Source: Macrococcus bovicus
GTDB taxonomy: Bacteria; Bacillota; Bacilli; Staphylococcales; Staphylococcaceae
DNA length: 64,000 bases
NCBI RefSeq assembly: GCF_004359575.1
Contig: NZ_SCWF01000001.1
Coordinates: 248,001 to 312,000 of the forward strand
Direction of reading: 5' to 3'
Part shown: in pieces, positions 13,065 to 20,475 of the stretch
How the letters are laid out: every line of letters starts with the position of its first letter
Position numbering within the stretch: position 1 is the stretch's first letter
Notes under the pieces: generated by a model
Databases searched by the model: none
Told to the model about the DNA's origin: nothing
The model's input: the letters and a program-made list of their open reading frames with translations, nothing else
Position numbers and translations under genes: made by a program

Positions 13065-13412
13065 TTATGCCTCCCTGTTTATTTGTTCATGGCACTTCTC
13101 TAACATACTCAGACGACCTGTCAGCGCATCCACACGCGATATAAGCGCACGTTTTGCTATATGGAAGTCATAGTCGTTCTGACAATAGAAGTAGCCCTTG
13201 CGCCCCTCTATGCTGCTTGAACCGATAGGTATTTCAAAATCATTTACTAGTTCGCTGATGATCTGCTGTAACTTCCTGTGATAGTCTTTGTCCTTGTTTA
13301 GTTTTGCGAGTATATCTGTTGATGATATATACTTATGTTCGGCTGATTTAATGATATTAAGTACATTGGCGTGTTCCTGTGTCATTATCAGCCCTTCTTT
13401 TTCCTGGTCCAT
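13065..13412 (-). CDS. Small island protein with winged-helix-like N-terminus
   Basis: Protein of 115 residues. Residues 10-75 (EHANVLNIIKSAEHKYISSTDILAKLN, then QQIISELVNDFEIPIGSS) look like a winged-helix fold of the sort found in phage replication-linked regulators, where a first helix pair is followed by a recognition helix and an I-P-I-G hairpin. The C-terminal part is helical (RVDALTGRLSMLEKCHEQI). GGAAGGAGGGACAGG lies directly before the ATG. The exact role is unknown; DNA binding is inferred from the fold only. Confidence 0.7.
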   Translation of the reverse strand: MDQEKEGLIMTQEHANVLNIIKSAEHKYISSTDILAKLNKDKDYHRKLQQIISELVNDFEIPIGSSSIEGRKGYFYCQNDYDFHIAKRALISRVDALTGRLSMLEKCHEQINREA

Positions 13413-13449
13413 CCTGTCCCTCCTTCCGATTTATTATTGATGAAGCGGC

Positions 13450-13656
13450 TCAACTTGAATCAAGCCGCTCAAATAACGCTTGTTGAAAGTCATCATCTGC
13501 TTTATCGAATAGCAGAACCTCATTGTTATCAATCATCTTTTTAAGTTCTAGCCCTAAATTCAACCACTGTTTTTTTAATACACCGCTCTCCTCGCTCATA
13601 TAAAGCTCTCTGAGCGTCGTTAAGTATTTTTCTACCGTGAATACCTCTTTCATCAA
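13450..13656 (-). CDS. Small unknown island protein
   Basis: Protein of 68 residues (MMKEVFTVEKYLTTLRELYM at the N-terminus), helical and acidic at the C-terminus (DKADDDFQQALFERLDSS). Not recognised. It overlaps the DnaB stop by 4 bases (ATGA), so it is translated with the helicase. Its stop codon lies in a long hairpin (GAGCGGCTT/GAGCCGCTT) without a T run, possibly an mRNA-stabilising or processing site. Confidence 0.62.
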   Translation of the reverse strand: MMKEVFTVEKYLTTLRELYMSEESGVLKKQWLNLGLELKKMIDNNEVLLFDKADDDFQQALFERLDSS

Positions 13657-14900
13657 AAGAATCCGCCTGTGGTCTTGTAGAAGCTAAATAGGGCTGTTCC
13701 TGTTGCGCTGTCTTTACTTTTTGCAATGATGCACTCAATATCTGACTTGCCGAAAGGGTCAGGCTCTTTTGTCCTGTTGTAATAGTCGTCACGGTACAAT
13801 AAGAAAACCATATCAGCATCTTGCTCGATTCCGCCGGCCTCCCTTAAATCACTCATGACGGGCCGCTTCTCTGTGCGGCTTTCTACTCCCCTATTCAGCT
13901 GAGAAAGTGCAATGATGACGCATTTCTGTTCTTTAGCGATGATTTTTAACTTCCGGCTGATCTCCTCAACTTCTAATCGTCTGTCTCTGTGCTTGCCGTC
14001 CGGCATCATAAGCGTTAGGTAGTCGATGATGATGACATTGTTCTTTGCTGTCTGTTTCATCCTGGACGCCTCACGACTAATCATTGAGGGTGTCACATGG
14101 TCGTTATCATGCACCACTAGAGACATGTCTTTGTATTTTTCTAGCGATTCAGCTATCTTGTCCTGTTCGTCATCTGTGAAAGAATCAGGTACTTTAAATT
14201 TATTGAGCTGTACGCGGCTCATTGTGGCCAATATGCGCTGTGTGATTTTCTTGTTGGTCGTCTCTAGTGAAAACAGTGATACATGATTGCCTTTGTCAGC
14301 CAGCTTCAAAGCAAGGTTGAGGGCAAAGGCCGTTTTCCCTGTGGACGGCCGCGCTCCCACTACAATAAGCTGTCCAGGCTCAAAGCCGCCTATCAAGTTA
14401 TCTAGCTGACTGTAACCGGTCTTAATAAGGCTAGGCTTTACTTCACCGCTCAACTCTTTTACGATCTCCCCTATGACTTCCTTCTTGCTGTCACGCTTCG
14501 AGACTTCGAGACTGTTCACATATTGCATGACCTCATTCAAGTGCTGCCTGTTCTCTTTAGTGGGATTGTTGCTATATTGAATACTTGCATCCGATAAAGT
14601 TTTCGCCTTGAATACTTCCAACACTTCGATTTGATATTGTGTGAAGTGTGATTTGAATAACAGTTCATCATTCCGCCACTGTTCAATTAATGCTGAGGGT
14701 ATGAAGTCAGCTTCATACTTCTTTGCTGTGTGATAAAGTGCTGCCAACTCTAGGCCATTGTTCTTCTCGATGAATGAGAAGAAGCGGGTAGAATATGGAT
14801 CATAGAACATTTCAGGTTTCAACGTTAGATCACTGAGAAGCTCCGGGTACTTAACGATTGAGCCGATTACCATATATTCTAGGTTTTCATTCATCATCAT
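13653..14900 (-). CDS. Replicative DNA helicase, DnaB family (phage type)
   Basis: Hexameric helicase that unwinds DNA ahead of the fork and recruits primase. The 415-residue protein has a DnaB N-terminal domain (LEYMVIGSIVKYPELL, residues 8-23) and a RecA-type motor domain with Walker A GARPSTGKTA (182-191), Walker B (NNVIIIDYLTLM), and the DnaB H3/H4 motif region (VIIALSQLNRGVESRTEKRPVMSDLREAGGIEQDADMV by position). Only a phage-sized linker is present. The ATG follows AAAGGAG and overlaps the loader gene upstream by 14 bases. It would let the island replicate without the host DnaC/DnaI route. Satellites of Staphylococcus more often use a primase-type Rep, so this module is closer to that of temperate phages. 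Confidence 0.93.
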   Translation of the reverse strand: MMMNENLEYMVIGSIVKYPELLSDLTLKPEMFYDPYSTRFFSFIEKNNGLELAALYHTAKKYEADFIPSALIEQWRNDELLFKSHFTQYQIEVLEVFKAKTLSDASIQYSNNPTKENRQHLNEVMQYVNSLEVSKRDSKKEVIGEIVKELSGEVKPSLIKTGYSQLDNLIGGFEPGQLIVVGARPSTGKTAFALNLALKLADKGNHVSLFSLETTNKKITQRILATMSRVQLNKFKVPDSFTDDEQDKIAESLEKYKDMSLVVHDNDHVTPSMISREASRMKQTAKNNVIIIDYLTLMMPDGKHRDRRLEVEEISRKLKIIAKEQKCVIIALSQLNRGVESRTEKRPVMSDLREAGGIEQDADMVFLLYRDDYYNRTKEPDPFGKSDIECIIAKSKDSATGTALFSFYKTTGGFF

Positions 14901-15228
14901 TCAGATACTCCTTTAAACGGGCGTAGCGGGCCTGTATGCGCGCTTGTTTCTCTGGGTCCTTAGGTTTATTCCTGTTTGCCTCAATGTCCCGCTGTATGGC
15001 CTCGTATTGGCGCTGTGCTTCATTGATTTGTTCATACATGGCAATATCTGAAATGTGAGGAGCAAACCGCACTTGGCGGTAATACTCCGATAATCTATTG
15101 TTAGTACGTTCATAGTCGGCTGTACGTAATGCGTCTAGCCATGCCTGGCCTATCTCCCGATTTAATTTGAAGTTAGGATATAGGCTCTGTACACGCTGTA
15201 CGATGCTCGCCGCTTCCTTGTCTGTCAT
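14887..15228 (-). CDS. Phage-type helicase loader/inhibitor (G39P-like)
   Basis: Protein of 113 residues that fits the G39P family, named from phage SPP1, whose product binds DnaB-type helicase and delivers it to the replisome organiser. The family's N-terminal pattern is visible: a helix with YPNFKLN and then WLDALRTADYERTNNRLSEYYRQVRFAPHISDIA (residues 31-64), where W-x-x-x-L and F-x-P-x-I-S-D-I are typical. The C-terminus is charged and probably disordered. Its place between replisome organiser and DnaB is the same as in phages. Confidence 0.82.
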   Translation of the reverse strand: MTDKEAASIVQRVQSLYPNFKLNREIGQAWLDALRTADYERTNNRLSEYYRQVRFAPHISDIAMYEQINEAQRQYEAIQRDIEANRNKPKDPEKQARIQARYARLKEYLNDDE

Positions 15229-16040
15229 CGGTCATCCTCCTCACTGAGTAAGTCAGTAATGTTAAAGGTTTCGTTGTCACTAGATTGATTGGTTGATGGT
15301 ACTAGCCGTTCATTTAGATACGATTCAAACTTATTACCAAACAATGTTTCAGGTCTGAGGTATTTGTTATTAGATGGATCATTGAGCCATTGACTTGTCT
15401 TGTTATCAATCACTGTCCTGAAATCATCAACTGAATATCCCTCATTTAGTCTTGCATTGATTAATGATTGAGTTTTCTTGGTGTTATGTCTAAATGATTT
15501 AGAAGTCTGAGAATTGAGATACTCGATAATATCTTTTATTTCTTTATCATTCTTTAATTCTTTTACATTCTTGTGTATAGTATCCGGTTGTTGTCGTAAT
15601 CGCTTCGTATTCGTAGTATTTTCGTTGTCGCTTTCTTTGTCGTATTCGTAATTTTTAGGGTCTTGATAAACGTTGTAGTTATGCACTTTAACGACCATAC
15701 CTCTTGTCGTTTTCGTGGTCGTAATCATAGGCGTATTCACATCGTATTCATTTGTAGCTTCGCTTGTTTTTCGTAACCAACGTAAAATGTTATCAATTTG
15801 GTGTTTGGTAGGCTTCTCAGTCCTGTATCCTACTTTATAACTACATACTTCTTGTATTTCAGGTATGCTTATAAGACACTCTCCACGTTCAAAACCTTTA
15901 GTTTCATCTGCTTCGTGCCTAGCTTTCATGAGAATATACAACCAAACTTTTAAATGAAGCGGTGACATATTCCATATTTCACTTTCAATCAACTTACGAG
16001 AAAGTAGAATATAGCCGCCTGGAATGAGAGGTTTATTCAC
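15225..16040 (-). CDS. Phage replisome organiser (conserved phage C-terminal domain)
   Basis: Replication initiator of 271 residues. The N-terminal half (GGYILLSRKLIESEIWNMSPLHLKVWLYILMKARHEA by position 8-45) is the winged-helix DNA-binding part found in phage O-like and DnaD-like initiators. The C-terminal domain (IIEYLNSQTSKSFRHNTKKT through YLRPETLFGNKFESYLN, residues 171-248) is the conserved phage C-terminal domain. The linker is Asn/Asp/Thr-rich and is encoded by a run of TCGTA-type repeats that may be the replication origin, as in many phages where the origin lies inside this gene. It overlaps the loader by 4 bases. Confidence 0.88.
   Translation of the reverse strand: MNKPLIPGGYILLSRKLIESEIWNMSPLHLKVWLYILMKARHEADETKGFERGECLISIPEIQEVCSYKVGYRTEKPTKHQIDNILRWLRKTSEATNEYDVNTPMITTTKTTRGMVVKVHNYNVYQDPKNYEYDKESDNENTTNTKRLRQQPDTIHKNVKELKNDKEIKDIIEYLNSQTSKSFRHNTKKTQSLINARLNEGYSVDDFRTVIDNKTSQWLNDPSNNKYLRPETLFGNKFESYLNERLVPSTNQSSDNETFNITDLLSEEDDR
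15590..15750. repeat. Iteron-like repeats inside the replisome organiser gene, candidate origin
   Basis: Within 160 bases the motif GTCGTA/TTCG recurs: TTGTCGTAATCG, TTCGTATTCGTA, TTTCGTTGTCG, TTTGTCGTATTCG, TTGTCGTTTTCG, GGTCGTAATCA and ATCGTATTCA. They share one orientation and lie in the linker-coding part of the gene. Codon repetition (Asn, Asp, Tyr, Thr) could produce some of this, but the density is high. Phages with this replication module often place their origin here. Confidence 0.5.
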
Positions 16041-16397
16041 TTAATCACCCCTCGCTTTCTTCTTTTTCTGATAACGTTCTCTAGCCTTTTTATTCCGACG
16101 CTGCCTTAGTTCTTCCGGTGTATATTTTCCGTATTTGATCTTTACTTCTCGATTTTCGACATAGGCTCGAAACATGTGACTATTAAAGCCTGAACCATAA
16201 TCTAAATACTCATTTTCTGATATTAAGCCTTTTAAAAATGCACATTCACAACAATAATGGTGATCTCCATCTGCATAATGCGGGATACTTGCATCAAATT
16301 CTTTCGAGCAATTATCACATTGATATAACTCAACATCCCAACATGCAAGCGTTCCATCAGGTTCTTGTTTAACGATTATGATGGTATCTTTTAACAT
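16041..16397 (-). CDS. Small zinc-binding island protein
   Basis: Protein of 118 residues with a four-cysteine centre: CDNC at about 27-30 and CCEC at about 49-52, with His residues between (IPHYADGDHHYCCEC), which suggests a zinc ribbon or treble clef. The C-terminus is very basic (RQRRNKKARERYQKKKKARGD), so nucleic-acid binding is likely. The name of the family is not known to me; similar Cys-rich proteins occur in phage early regions. It directly precedes the replisome organiser with no gap. Confidence 0.7.
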   Translation of the reverse strand: MLKDTIIIVKQEPDGTLACWDVELYQCDNCSKEFDASIPHYADGDHHYCCECAFLKGLISENEYLDYGSGFNSHMFRAYVENREVKIKYGKYTPEELRQRRNKKARERYQKKKKARGD

Positions 16398-16500
16398 TCT
16401 TCGCCCTCCTCCTTTCCTCCTATGAATAATTTGGGTTTAAATGCACATAGGCGGTACATAAACCGCCCTGAGCATGTTATAATTAAGGTCGAATAATTAT

Positions 16501-16704
16501 TTATTGGTCTTTCCCCTGGTCAGTGTTTGGTCGCGCTGCTAGGGGCTTTTTTATGATGATTAGAGCTAGGTTGTTGAGCTTGATGATGTCCTTGAAGTAT
16601 CGTTTGAAACCCTCCCTGTTGCTGTCATACTCTTCAAACGCTTCTGACGTTGTAAGCTCAAATATAACGGCCTTGTCGTCTATGGTTATCTTTACACCTC
16701 GCAT
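16501..16704 (-). CDS. Small island protein, paralogue of its upstream neighbour
   Basis: Protein of 67 residues. It shares a layout with the product of the gene upstream: a short beta hairpin (VKITIDDKAVIFELTTS), then A-F-E-E-Y-x-x-N-R-E and a helix ending in a hydrophobic strand. This looks like a tandem duplication. Not otherwise recognised. The start codon overlaps the end of the upstream gene by 13 bases. Confidence 0.6.
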   Translation of the reverse strand: MRGVKITIDDKAVIFELTTSEAFEEYDSNREGFKRYFKDIIKLNNLALIIIKKPLAARPNTDQGKDQ

Positions 16705-16907
16705 ACTATCCCCTCCTGGTAATCTTTCAGAGTCTTGAATTTCAGTGATCTGACCGGCATTTTCATAGTCTGAATCAACTCAATGAAAGCATCGTGCCAC
16801 TCTTCTTTATTGGCCCGATATGCCTCAACAGCATCTTGATGAACGAAAGTGATTACCACGTCGCCTTGTCTGTCGTACTCGACACTTACACCCTCGCGCC
16901 TAACCAT
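16692..16907 (-). CDS. Small island protein, paralogue of its downstream neighbour
   Basis: Protein of 71 residues: VSVEYDRQGDVVITFVHQDA, then V-E-A-Y-R-A-N-K-E-E-W and a helix. The pattern A-x-E-x-Y-x-x-N-R/K-E is shared with the next gene. Small alpha/beta proteins of this size in phage early operons are often host-takeover or anti-defence proteins, but no function can be assigned here. Confidence 0.6.
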   Translation of the reverse strand: MVRREGVSVEYDRQGDVVITFVHQDAVEAYRANKEEWHDAFIELIQTMKMPVRSLKFKTLKDYQEGIVCEV

Positions 16908-17091
16908 TCAGCACCTCATTAAGTTCAGCATCTGTACATTTGAGCGTCCCACAAAAACGGCCTTCAGTAGCTTTTGGAACCAACTTTTGAAGCGACGATA
17001 GCGGGATAGTAGCAATGATGGTATCACTTTTTTCAGGGCGTAAATTGTAGAATCCTAATAAGCTCCGTCTAAATGAATACTTCTTTTTCAT
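16900..17091 (-). CDS. Small basic island protein
   Basis: Protein of 63 residues from ATG 17091, which lies one base after the previous stop and has GGGGGA about 9 bases upstream. Longer in-frame extensions would run into the gene upstream and lack a ribosome site. Basic N-terminus (MKKKYSFRRSLLGFYNLRPEK), then a beta-rich part. Not recognised. Confidence 0.58.
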   Translation of the reverse strand: MKKKYSFRRSLLGFYNLRPEKSDTIIATIPLSSLQKLVPKATEGRFCGTLKCTDAELNEVLNG

Positions 17092-17092
17092 G

Positions 17093-17545
17093 TTATTTGT
17101 CCCCCAAACGATTAAGATTCTCAATGTTATCTTGAATTTTGCTGATTCTACCAATAGCTAAGAATAAATCAGCTTTTAGATCTTCAAAATCGCAGTTATT
17201 TTCTTTCAAATACTGTTGTAATAAATGAAGTTCGGCAAATGATAAATTTTCTAAGTTCTCCGCAAAACCTTGAGAGTTGCAGGCTGCTATTAGTAATTCA
17301 TCGACACTAAACATTAATATCCGAGTTGATACAGGACTTACGCCAAAAACATAGGAATTTTTTCTTACTAAACCATCAAAATGTTTTTGTCTTACTACTT
17401 CTCTTACGTTTTCCGCTTCCAAGGCGTCAAGTGCGTTACAGATTTCAGTCTGAAAATACTCTTGTACTGTGAAATTATCGTTTGTTTTAATATCTGCTAC
17501 GTTTGCGGCATTAGTTAAGATTTCTTTAGCTTTTTCTACTGACAT
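17093..17545 (-). CDS. Unknown island protein
   Basis: Protein of 150 residues, acidic and mostly helical (for example LENLSFAELHLLQQYLKEN and DLFLAIGRISKIQDNIENL). No known motif is visible. It lies early in the leftward operon, after the HTH genes, where phages and satellites carry host- or helper-directed small proteins. Confidence 0.68.
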   Translation of the reverse strand: MSVEKAKEILTNAANVADIKTNDNFTVQEYFQTEICNALDALEAENVREVVRQKHFDGLVRKNSYVFGVSPVSTRILMFSVDELLIAACNSQGFAENLENLSFAELHLLQQYLKENNCDFEDLKADLFLAIGRISKIQDNIENLNRLGDK

Positions 17546-17582
17546 GTTTATTTCTCCTTTAGGCTCATGGCCGGTTTATTTG

Positions 17583-17855
17583 TTATTTCCAACGTGAGTT
17601 CACATGTTCTAAATATGCATCTAGTCGATCAATGACTATCAGCTTCAATCCGCTAGATACTGATATGGATATGTCGCTAAATTCTTTTGTTGCTTCCGCT
17701 GCTGCTATGATCCTGTTAGCGGTTGCCTTGCTTGTGTGAATGTACTCATGCACGAGTGAAGCACGGATGTACTTCGGTTGTAGAGTAACAATTTGCTCTT
17801 CTTTCAAGATACTTTCGTGCGGCTGCGGGTTGTCTAACTGAATGACTTTATTCAT
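17583..17855 (-). CDS. Excisionase/MerR-like HTH protein
   Basis: Protein of 90 residues. Residues 28-85 (KYIRASLVHEYIHTSKATANRIIAAAEATKEF by position, then GLKLIVIDRLDAYLEHV) follow the pattern of winged HTH proteins of the excisionase/DUF771 type: short helix, S-x-x-T-A-x-R recognition helix, hairpin, then a D-x-L-x-x-Y-L helix. In islands such proteins act as excisionase or as a Cro-side regulator. It is the second gene of the leftward operon. GGAGGTGA precedes its ATG. Confidence 0.7.
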   Translation of the reverse strand: MNKVIQLDNPQPHESILKEEQIVTLQPKYIRASLVHEYIHTSKATANRIIAAAEATKEFSDISISVSSGLKLIVIDRLDAYLEHVNSRWK

Positions 17856-17874
17856 ATAATTTCACCTCCTTAAA

Positions 17875-17890
17875 CATATAAAAACATAAC
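17875..17890. promoter_or_regulatory. Candidate repressor operator, left copy
   Basis: CATATAAAAACATAAC differs by one base from CATAGAAAAACATAAC at 18170-18185. The two copies flank the Cro-like gene. A shared 16-mer at the switch region is a good operator candidate for the Stl/CI-like protein. Confidence 0.5.
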
Positions 17891-17891
17891 T

Positions 17892-18095
17892 TTAGTCGAA
17901 AAAAATCTCGTCTACTGTAATATTCGGAAATAATTTTTGTCTAAGACTATTCCTAACTAGCAACATTTCGCTTTTAGAGAAAGCAGTTTTTCCATGTTCT
18001 TTCATGCGATAGGCTTGAGGTGATATTCCAAAAAGCCTTGCCATATCATTTTGAGTTAAGCCAAGCATTTTTCTATAACCGATAATTTTATTCAA
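17892..18095 (-). CDS. Cro-like HTH regulator (XRE family)
   Basis: Protein of 67 residues with a TTG start behind GGAGGTG. A classic XRE helix-turn-helix fills residues 5-55 (YRKMLGLTQNDMARLFGISPQAYRMKEHGKTAFSK by position), with the Gln of helix 2 and Ser-Pro-Gln-Ala at the start of the recognition helix. It is first in the leftward operon and divergent from the repressor gene, the standard Cro/Str position in phages and SaPI-type islands. Confidence 0.85.
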   Translation of the reverse strand: MNKIIGYRKMLGLTQNDMARLFGISPQAYRMKEHGKTAFSKSEMLLVRNSLRQKLFPNITVDEIFFD

Positions 18096-18119
18096 AATTT
18101 ACACCTCCATAACTTTTCA

Positions 18120-18217
18120 TATATTACATAATTATAATAACTTTTTATTTCGTATCGGTCAATATATTTCATAGAAAAACATAACAAAATATTATATAAT
18201 AGTCGTGAGGTGAATTT
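18120..18217. promoter_or_regulatory. Divergent switch region between Cro-like and repressor genes
   Basis: The leftward promoter on the minus strand is TTGACC and TATTAT spaced by 17, located near 18138-18166. A rightward -10 (TATAAT within TTATATAATAG, near 18195) precedes the repressor's GAGGTG ribosome site. The operator-like 16-mer at 18170-18185 lies between them, so one bound protein could control both promoters. Confidence 0.65.
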
Positions 18218-19135
18218 ATGAATAAAGAAAAAATAGGACGTAGAATTAAAAGTATTCGACGCGGCCAGGGTCTCACTATGGTGTTATTCAGTGAAAAGAT
18301 TGACGGAGTTAAGTCAGGTGTTATTTCTAACTGGGAAAATGGAAAACAAGTACCGAACAAAGAACGATTAAAAAAAATAGCCGAAATTGGAAACGTCACT
18401 GTCCCTTATCTATTGTATGGGGAAATTCGAGAAGTGATAACAGATATGACAGATGAATTTTTCGTTAGAAAAGCAAGATTGTCGTTGCTAGATAGACAAG
18501 AAATTATCGATGAGAACGATCAAAAATATTTAACGGAACGGGCTACTTTTTTTTATAGAAAATTCTCAGAAGACAATCCTGAAAATATTGACCGTCTTAT
18601 GACCTGGGGAGAAAAGAATGAATATGATTCTGAATTTTACTCATATATGATAAACGACTTTGAAAGAGAGTTAAATCAAATATACGCTCTGTATGAAGGT
18701 GAATTTGCCACAATGCCAGCGAAATTCAAAAAGATATCGGCAATCCTTCAAGAAAATTTCATCGACGCTAAGTCGGTTGAGGATTTTATCATTAAAATTT
18801 TTAATGAGATCAAAGACGAAAAATTATCATCAGGATATAAAGAGGCTCTTTACCTAGATACATTAGAATTTTTCACACGCCTATTTCACGGCTGCTTTCA
18901 GCATTACGAATACCATCGCAAACCGAAAATATATGATGCTATTGGTTCAGCTATTATTTCCGGCAGTGTAAACATTACTTATAATATAGACCTTGCTTCG
19001 TTTGCTAACTGGCATAAACTGACCGATAACCGAAAAGAAAAACTTCATGCTCAACTGACCAATATGAGTGAAATGATGATAAACCATGAATTAAACGACC
19101 AAAAGATGACCGAAGCCAATATCAAGGAGGACTAG
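18218..19135 (+). CDS. Stl/CI-like master repressor
   Basis: Protein of 305 residues with an N-terminal XRE helix-turn-helix (RIKSIRRGQGLTMVLFSEKI, then SGVISNWENGKQVPNKERLKKIAEIGNV by position 24-64). The remaining 230 residues are helical and lack the Ala-Gly cleavage site and Ser-Lys dyad of LexA/CI repressors. Induction is therefore unlikely to be by RecA-driven self-cleavage. A long non-peptidase C-terminal part is what Stl repressors of staphylococcal islands have; these are lifted off DNA by binding a helper-phage protein. Whether that holds here is inference. The integrase gene follows 3 bases later, so both are co-transcribed. Confidence 0.8.
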   Translation: MNKEKIGRRIKSIRRGQGLTMVLFSEKIDGVKSGVISNWENGKQVPNKERLKKIAEIGNVTVPYLLYGEIREVITDMTDEFFVRKARLSLLDRQEIIDENDQKYLTERATFFYRKFSEDNPENIDRLMTWGEKNEYDSEFYSYMINDFERELNQIYALYEGEFATMPAKFKKISAILQENFIDAKSVEDFIIKIFNEIKDEKLSSGYKEALYLDTLEFFTRLFHGCFQHYEYHRKPKIYDAIGSAIISGSVNITYNIDLASFANWHKLTDNRKEKLHAQLTNMSEMMINHELNDQKMTEANIKED

Positions 19136-19138
19136 CCT

Positions 19139-20365
19139 ATGTTCTGCGAAGAGTTCATTAATAAGCATGGTGTCACTCAATACCGCTTCGTTGAGCGTTA
19201 TACAGACCCGCTGACGAACAAACGCAAGCAAGTGAGCGTTGTCATGAACAAGAACGGTAAACAGTCTCAGAAAGAGGCTCTGAAGCGGCTGAATTCGAAG
19301 ATAGATGACAAGCTGAATAATGTCAGCAACACTAAACTATATCAGCTGACGTTTTACCAGGCGTGCGAAGAATGGTACGAGCATTACGTCAAGACTTCCG
19401 GCAGCAAGCGTACCACTGTCAAGACGATAAGAAGCACGCTGAATGGTATCGAGAACAACTTCGATCATAATATGCTCATTGTGAAGATGGATGCGAAGAT
19501 AATACAGAAGCGGTTTAATGAGTGGAATGTCGAGGTTACTTTTGGCCATCTCGTAAGGTGCAAGAACATCTTAAGAGGTGTATTCAAGTACGTTAAAGCG
19601 TTCTATGGTTTGAAGGACGTATCATTCTTTGAGGATATTACAGTGCCTAAGAAGGCTCGGACACTTGACCAGGTGAAGGCTAAGAAAAATAACTATCTTG
19701 AAGAAAGTGAAGTCAAGGAGCTTCTTGTGAAGTTTGATGAAATGATTGAGAACACGCGTAACCGGCTCATGAAGCGGAGCTATATGCGTATCAAGAACAT
19801 TGTAGAGTTTCAGATATTGAACGGCTTACGCATCGGCGAGTTAGTCGCTATCAAGGTAAACAATATTGACTTTGACAGCAAGAAACTTGAAGTGGATGGT
19901 TCACTTGTACGCGAACCGGACAAGAACGGCAAGACTTTCGGTGTCAAGGACACGACGAAGAATGAATCGAGTTACCGCGTGATTGATCTGACTGAAAGAA
20001 GCTGTGAAATATTACGTAGAGTCATACTAGAGAACAAGGCTACTAAACAGTGGGATGATAACTATTTCGATAACGGCTTCATCTTCACCAATAACCATGG
20101 CAGCCCGATGCAGCTAGACAAGATCAACTTGCTGCTTAAGAACGTCGTTGAGATTACCAGCTTCAAGGATAAGAAAGTCACCTCGCACACCTTGCGTCAT
20201 ACTCATATCTCTACCCTGGCTCAATTAGGCATCCCTATCAAGGCCATCATGGAACGTGTGGGCCATTCCAATCAGAATACGACTATACAGATTTACACTC
20301 ATGTGACAGATCAGATGAACAAGGACTTGCTATTCAAACTAAATAAACTTGAAAAAAACGGGTGA
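19139..20365 (+). CDS. int: Tyrosine recombinase (island integrase)
   Basis: Integrase of 408 residues. The N-terminal 55 residues form an AP2-like arm-binding domain (QYRFVERYTDPLTNKRKQVS). Next comes the SAM-like core-binding domain (FYQACEEWYEHYVKTS) and then the catalytic domain with the first Arg in LNGLRIGELVAI, the HTLRHTH box, the GH pair of ERVGHSNQNTT, and the nucleophile Tyr in IQIYTHV. It sits at the right border with its stop about 145 bases from the yqeG core. Paired TGTCGTTTTT repeats at both ends suit its arm domain. Confidence 0.95.
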   Translation: MFCEEFINKHGVTQYRFVERYTDPLTNKRKQVSVVMNKNGKQSQKEALKRLNSKIDDKLNNVSNTKLYQLTFYQACEEWYEHYVKTSGSKRTTVKTIRSTLNGIENNFDHNMLIVKMDAKIIQKRFNEWNVEVTFGHLVRCKNILRGVFKYVKAFYGLKDVSFFEDITVPKKARTLDQVKAKKNNYLEESEVKELLVKFDEMIENTRNRLMKRSYMRIKNIVEFQILNGLRIGELVAIKVNNIDFDSKKLEVDGSLVREPDKNGKTFGVKDTTKNESSYRVIDLTERSCEILRRVILENKATKQWDDNYFDNGFIFTNNHGSPMQLDKINLLLKNVVEITSFKDKKVTSHTLRHTHISTLAQLGIPIKAIMERVGHSNQNTTIQIYTHVTDQMNKDLLFKLNKLEKNG

Positions 20366-20394
20366 TGAGAACTCAATCTCATCACCCGTTTTCC
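20358..20394 (+). terminator. Terminator after the integrase
   Basis: ACGGGTGATGAG and CTCATCACCCGT pair around a short loop and are followed by TTTTCC. The integrase stop codon lies in the 5' arm. Confidence 0.82.
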
Positions 20395-20446
20395 TGTCGT
20401 TTTTAGCAGAAAGTATAATATATTGTCGTTTTTCTGTCGTTTTTTT
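20395..20446 (+). repeat. Integrase arm-type repeats, right end
   Basis: TGTCGTTTTT occurs at 20395, 20424 and 20435. The last two are 11 bases apart, like the pair at the left end (8038 and 8049). Confidence 0.62.
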
Positions 20447-20475
20447 CGGCTGTTTTCTGAGTTTTGACACTTAAA

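Noticed and set aside
13440-13470. Hairpin GAGCGGCTT/GAGCCGCTT as a terminator
   Set aside because: It is not followed by a T run on either strand, so it was not listed as a terminator.
16900-17154. 84-residue version of the small basic island protein
   Set aside because: The first 21 codons overlap the gene upstream, while a well-placed ATG and GGGGGA ribosome site mark a shorter protein.
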